From assembly GCA_023443985.1 (NCBI GenBank), contig JAEZSJ010000105.1, forward strand, positions 1 to 7,253: a DNA stretch of 7,253 nucleotides. Reading direction: 5' to 3'. Shown piece by piece: positions 6,429 to 7,253 of this stretch (position 1 is its first letter; each line of letters begins with the position of its first letter). Below the pieces are notes generated by a model. It did no database searches. It was given only the letters and a program-made list of their open reading frames with translations, and was not told the origin of the DNA. The position numbers and the translations under genes are program-made. Origin of the DNA: Verrucomicrobiota bacterium (GTDB lineage: Bacteria; Verrucomicrobiota; Verrucomicrobiia; Opitutales; Opitutaceae).

Positions 6429-6487
6429 GCGTCCGAGCTAAGTTCTTGCCAGTCTCAGCCGCGAGCGGAGACTTGGACGCTTTCTTG

Positions 6488-7253
6488 ATGAAACAACGCA
6501 CCCTGCTGCGCGAGGTCACCACCAAGGGAGCCGGTCTTCACACCGGTGACATGGTGCGCCTCACCCTGAAGCCCGCGCCCGTCAACCACGGCATCGTCTT
6601 CAAACGCGTCGATCTCCACGGCCAGCCCGAGATTCGTCCCGCGGTCGACGCGATCGTCGACCTCGTGCGCAGCACCACCATCGCCAATGGTCATGCCAAG
6701 GTGCACACGGTGGAGCATGTCCTCAGCGCGCTGCACGGCTGCGGCGTCGACAACGTCGTCATCGAGATGGACGGCGCCGAGCCCCCGATCCTCGACGGCT
6801 CCGCGCGCCCGTTCGTCAACCTGATCCTCGAAGGCGAGCCGGTGGAGCAGGACGCCGAACGCGAGTACTTCGTGCTCGATCAACCGGTCTCGGTCTCCCG
6901 CGGCAGCTCCTCGATTATCGCGCTGCCCTGCGACCAGCTGAAGATCACCTGCACCTCGGCCGACGACCGCGGGATCCACACCCAGCACCTCTCGCTGACG
7001 ATCGATCCGGACATCTACACCGCGCAGGTGGCCGCCGCGCGCACGTTCACGATCTACGAGGACATCGAGGAGCTCCTCAAGATGGGCAAGATCCGCGGCG
7101 GCAGCCTCGATTGCGCCGTCGTCATCCGCGGCGACAAGGTCATCTCCAAGGAGCCGCTCCGCTTCAAGGACGAGTTCGTCCGCCACAAGATCCTCGACAT
7201 CATCGGCGACGTGATGCTGCTCGGCCGCCCGGTCAAGGCCCACATCATTGCCA
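6488..7253 (+). CDS. lpxC: UDP-3-O-acyl-N-acetylglucosamine deacetylase LpxC (partial, 3' end outside window)
   Basis: Zinc deacetylase that removes the N-acetyl group from UDP-3-O-(3-hydroxyacyl)GlcNAc, the committed step of lipid A synthesis; cytoplasmic. My translation from ATG 6488 gives 255 codons with no stop. The N-terminus MKQRTLLREV aligns with E. coli MIKQRTLKR. GAGLHTGD (14-21) and the zinc/catalytic motif HTVEH (73-77; E76 and H77 match E. coli E78 and H79) follow, then DGSARPFV (103-110), ARTF (184-187), GGSLDCAVV (204-212) and RHKILDIIGD (232-241; H233 and D237 match the zinc ligands H238 and D242). The catalytic His near E. coli 265 lies past the edge. In-frame TTG codons at 6485 and 6473 (the latter after GGAG) are less likely starts. 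The gene implies an outer membrane with LPS. In several phyla lpxC is fused to fabZ; the end needed to see this is missing. Confidence 0.96.
   Translation, partial: MKQRTLLREVTTKGAGLHTGDMVRLTLKPAPVNHGIVFKRVDLHGQPEIRPAVDAIVDLVRSTTIANGHAKVHTVEHVLSALHGCGVDNVVIEMDGAEPPILDGSARPFVNLILEGEPVEQDAEREYFVLDQPVSVSRGSSSIIALPCDQLKITCTSADDRGIHTQHLSLTIDPDIYTAQVAAARTFTIYEDIEELLKMGKIRGGSLDCAVVIRGDKVISKEPLRFKDEFVRHKILDIIGDVMLLGRPVKAHIIA

Noticed and set aside
6438..6465. Flagellar sigma28-like element before lpxC (AAGTT, then GCCG followed by CGAG).
   Set aside because: About 5/8 matches in each box with a 12-base rather than 11-base spacer, and lpxC is an unlikely sigma28 target.
6455..7243. Open frame of 262 codons on the - strand opposite lpxC.
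   Set aside because: It is the antisense shadow of lpxC, whose + strand translation shows all expected LpxC motifs.
1..7253. Search for tRNA or rRNA genes, CRISPR arrays, insertion sequences, phage genes or defence genes.
   Set aside because: Nothing seen: no direct repeat arrays, transposase-like proteins or tRNA-like cloverleafs. The only gap over about 130 bases is 6300-6487, described above.

Overview
This 7.25 kb, GC-rich window is an ordinary chromosomal region from a motile, LPS-making Gram-negative bacterium. It holds most of one late flagellar operon on the + strand (fliK-flgD-flgE-fliL-fliM-fliN-fliO), a convergent elongation factor P gene (efp) on the - strand, and the 5' part of lpxC on the + strand, running off the right edge. 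The style of the proteins and the lack of Shine-Dalgarno sequences suggest a verrucomicrobial, Opitutus-like organism. That placement is inference from memory of such proteins, not a database result.

Layout: bases 1-1592 encode a FliK-like hook-length protein whose frame is still open at the left edge, so its true start may lie outside. Bases 1604-2110 encode the hook cap/scaffold FlgD, 2166-3137 the hook protein FlgE, 3153-3785 FliL, 3819-4850 the switch protein FliM, 4863-5111 a very short FliN and 5176-5622 the export-gate assembly protein FliO. Gaps between these genes are 11-64 bases, which fits one transcript. The operon ends after fliO instead of continuing into fliP. A hairpin at 5688-5721 separates it from efp (5745-6299, - strand) and has its U-tract on the efp side. 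A 188-base intergenic region (6300-6487) separates efp from lpxC, which starts at 6488. It holds a candidate efp promoter with a perfect TTGACA and an 8-bp inverted repeat.

How the genes work together: FlgD caps and templates assembly of FlgE into the hook, FliK measures hook length and switches export specificity, FliM and FliN form the C-ring that sets rotation direction and docks export substrates, FliL supports the stator around the rod, and FliO helps assemble the FliP/Q/R export gate. EF-P (stalled-ribosome rescue) and LpxC (first committed step of lipid A synthesis) are housekeeping genes with no evident link to the flagellum.

I found no previously undescribed system. The points most worth a second look are: an EF-P whose modification-site residue is Asn rather than Lys or Arg; nearly universal absence of Shine-Dalgarno sequences, replaced by pyrimidine-rich leaders, with flgE as the clear exception; and a calcium-loop-like Asp/Gly motif inside the hook protein.
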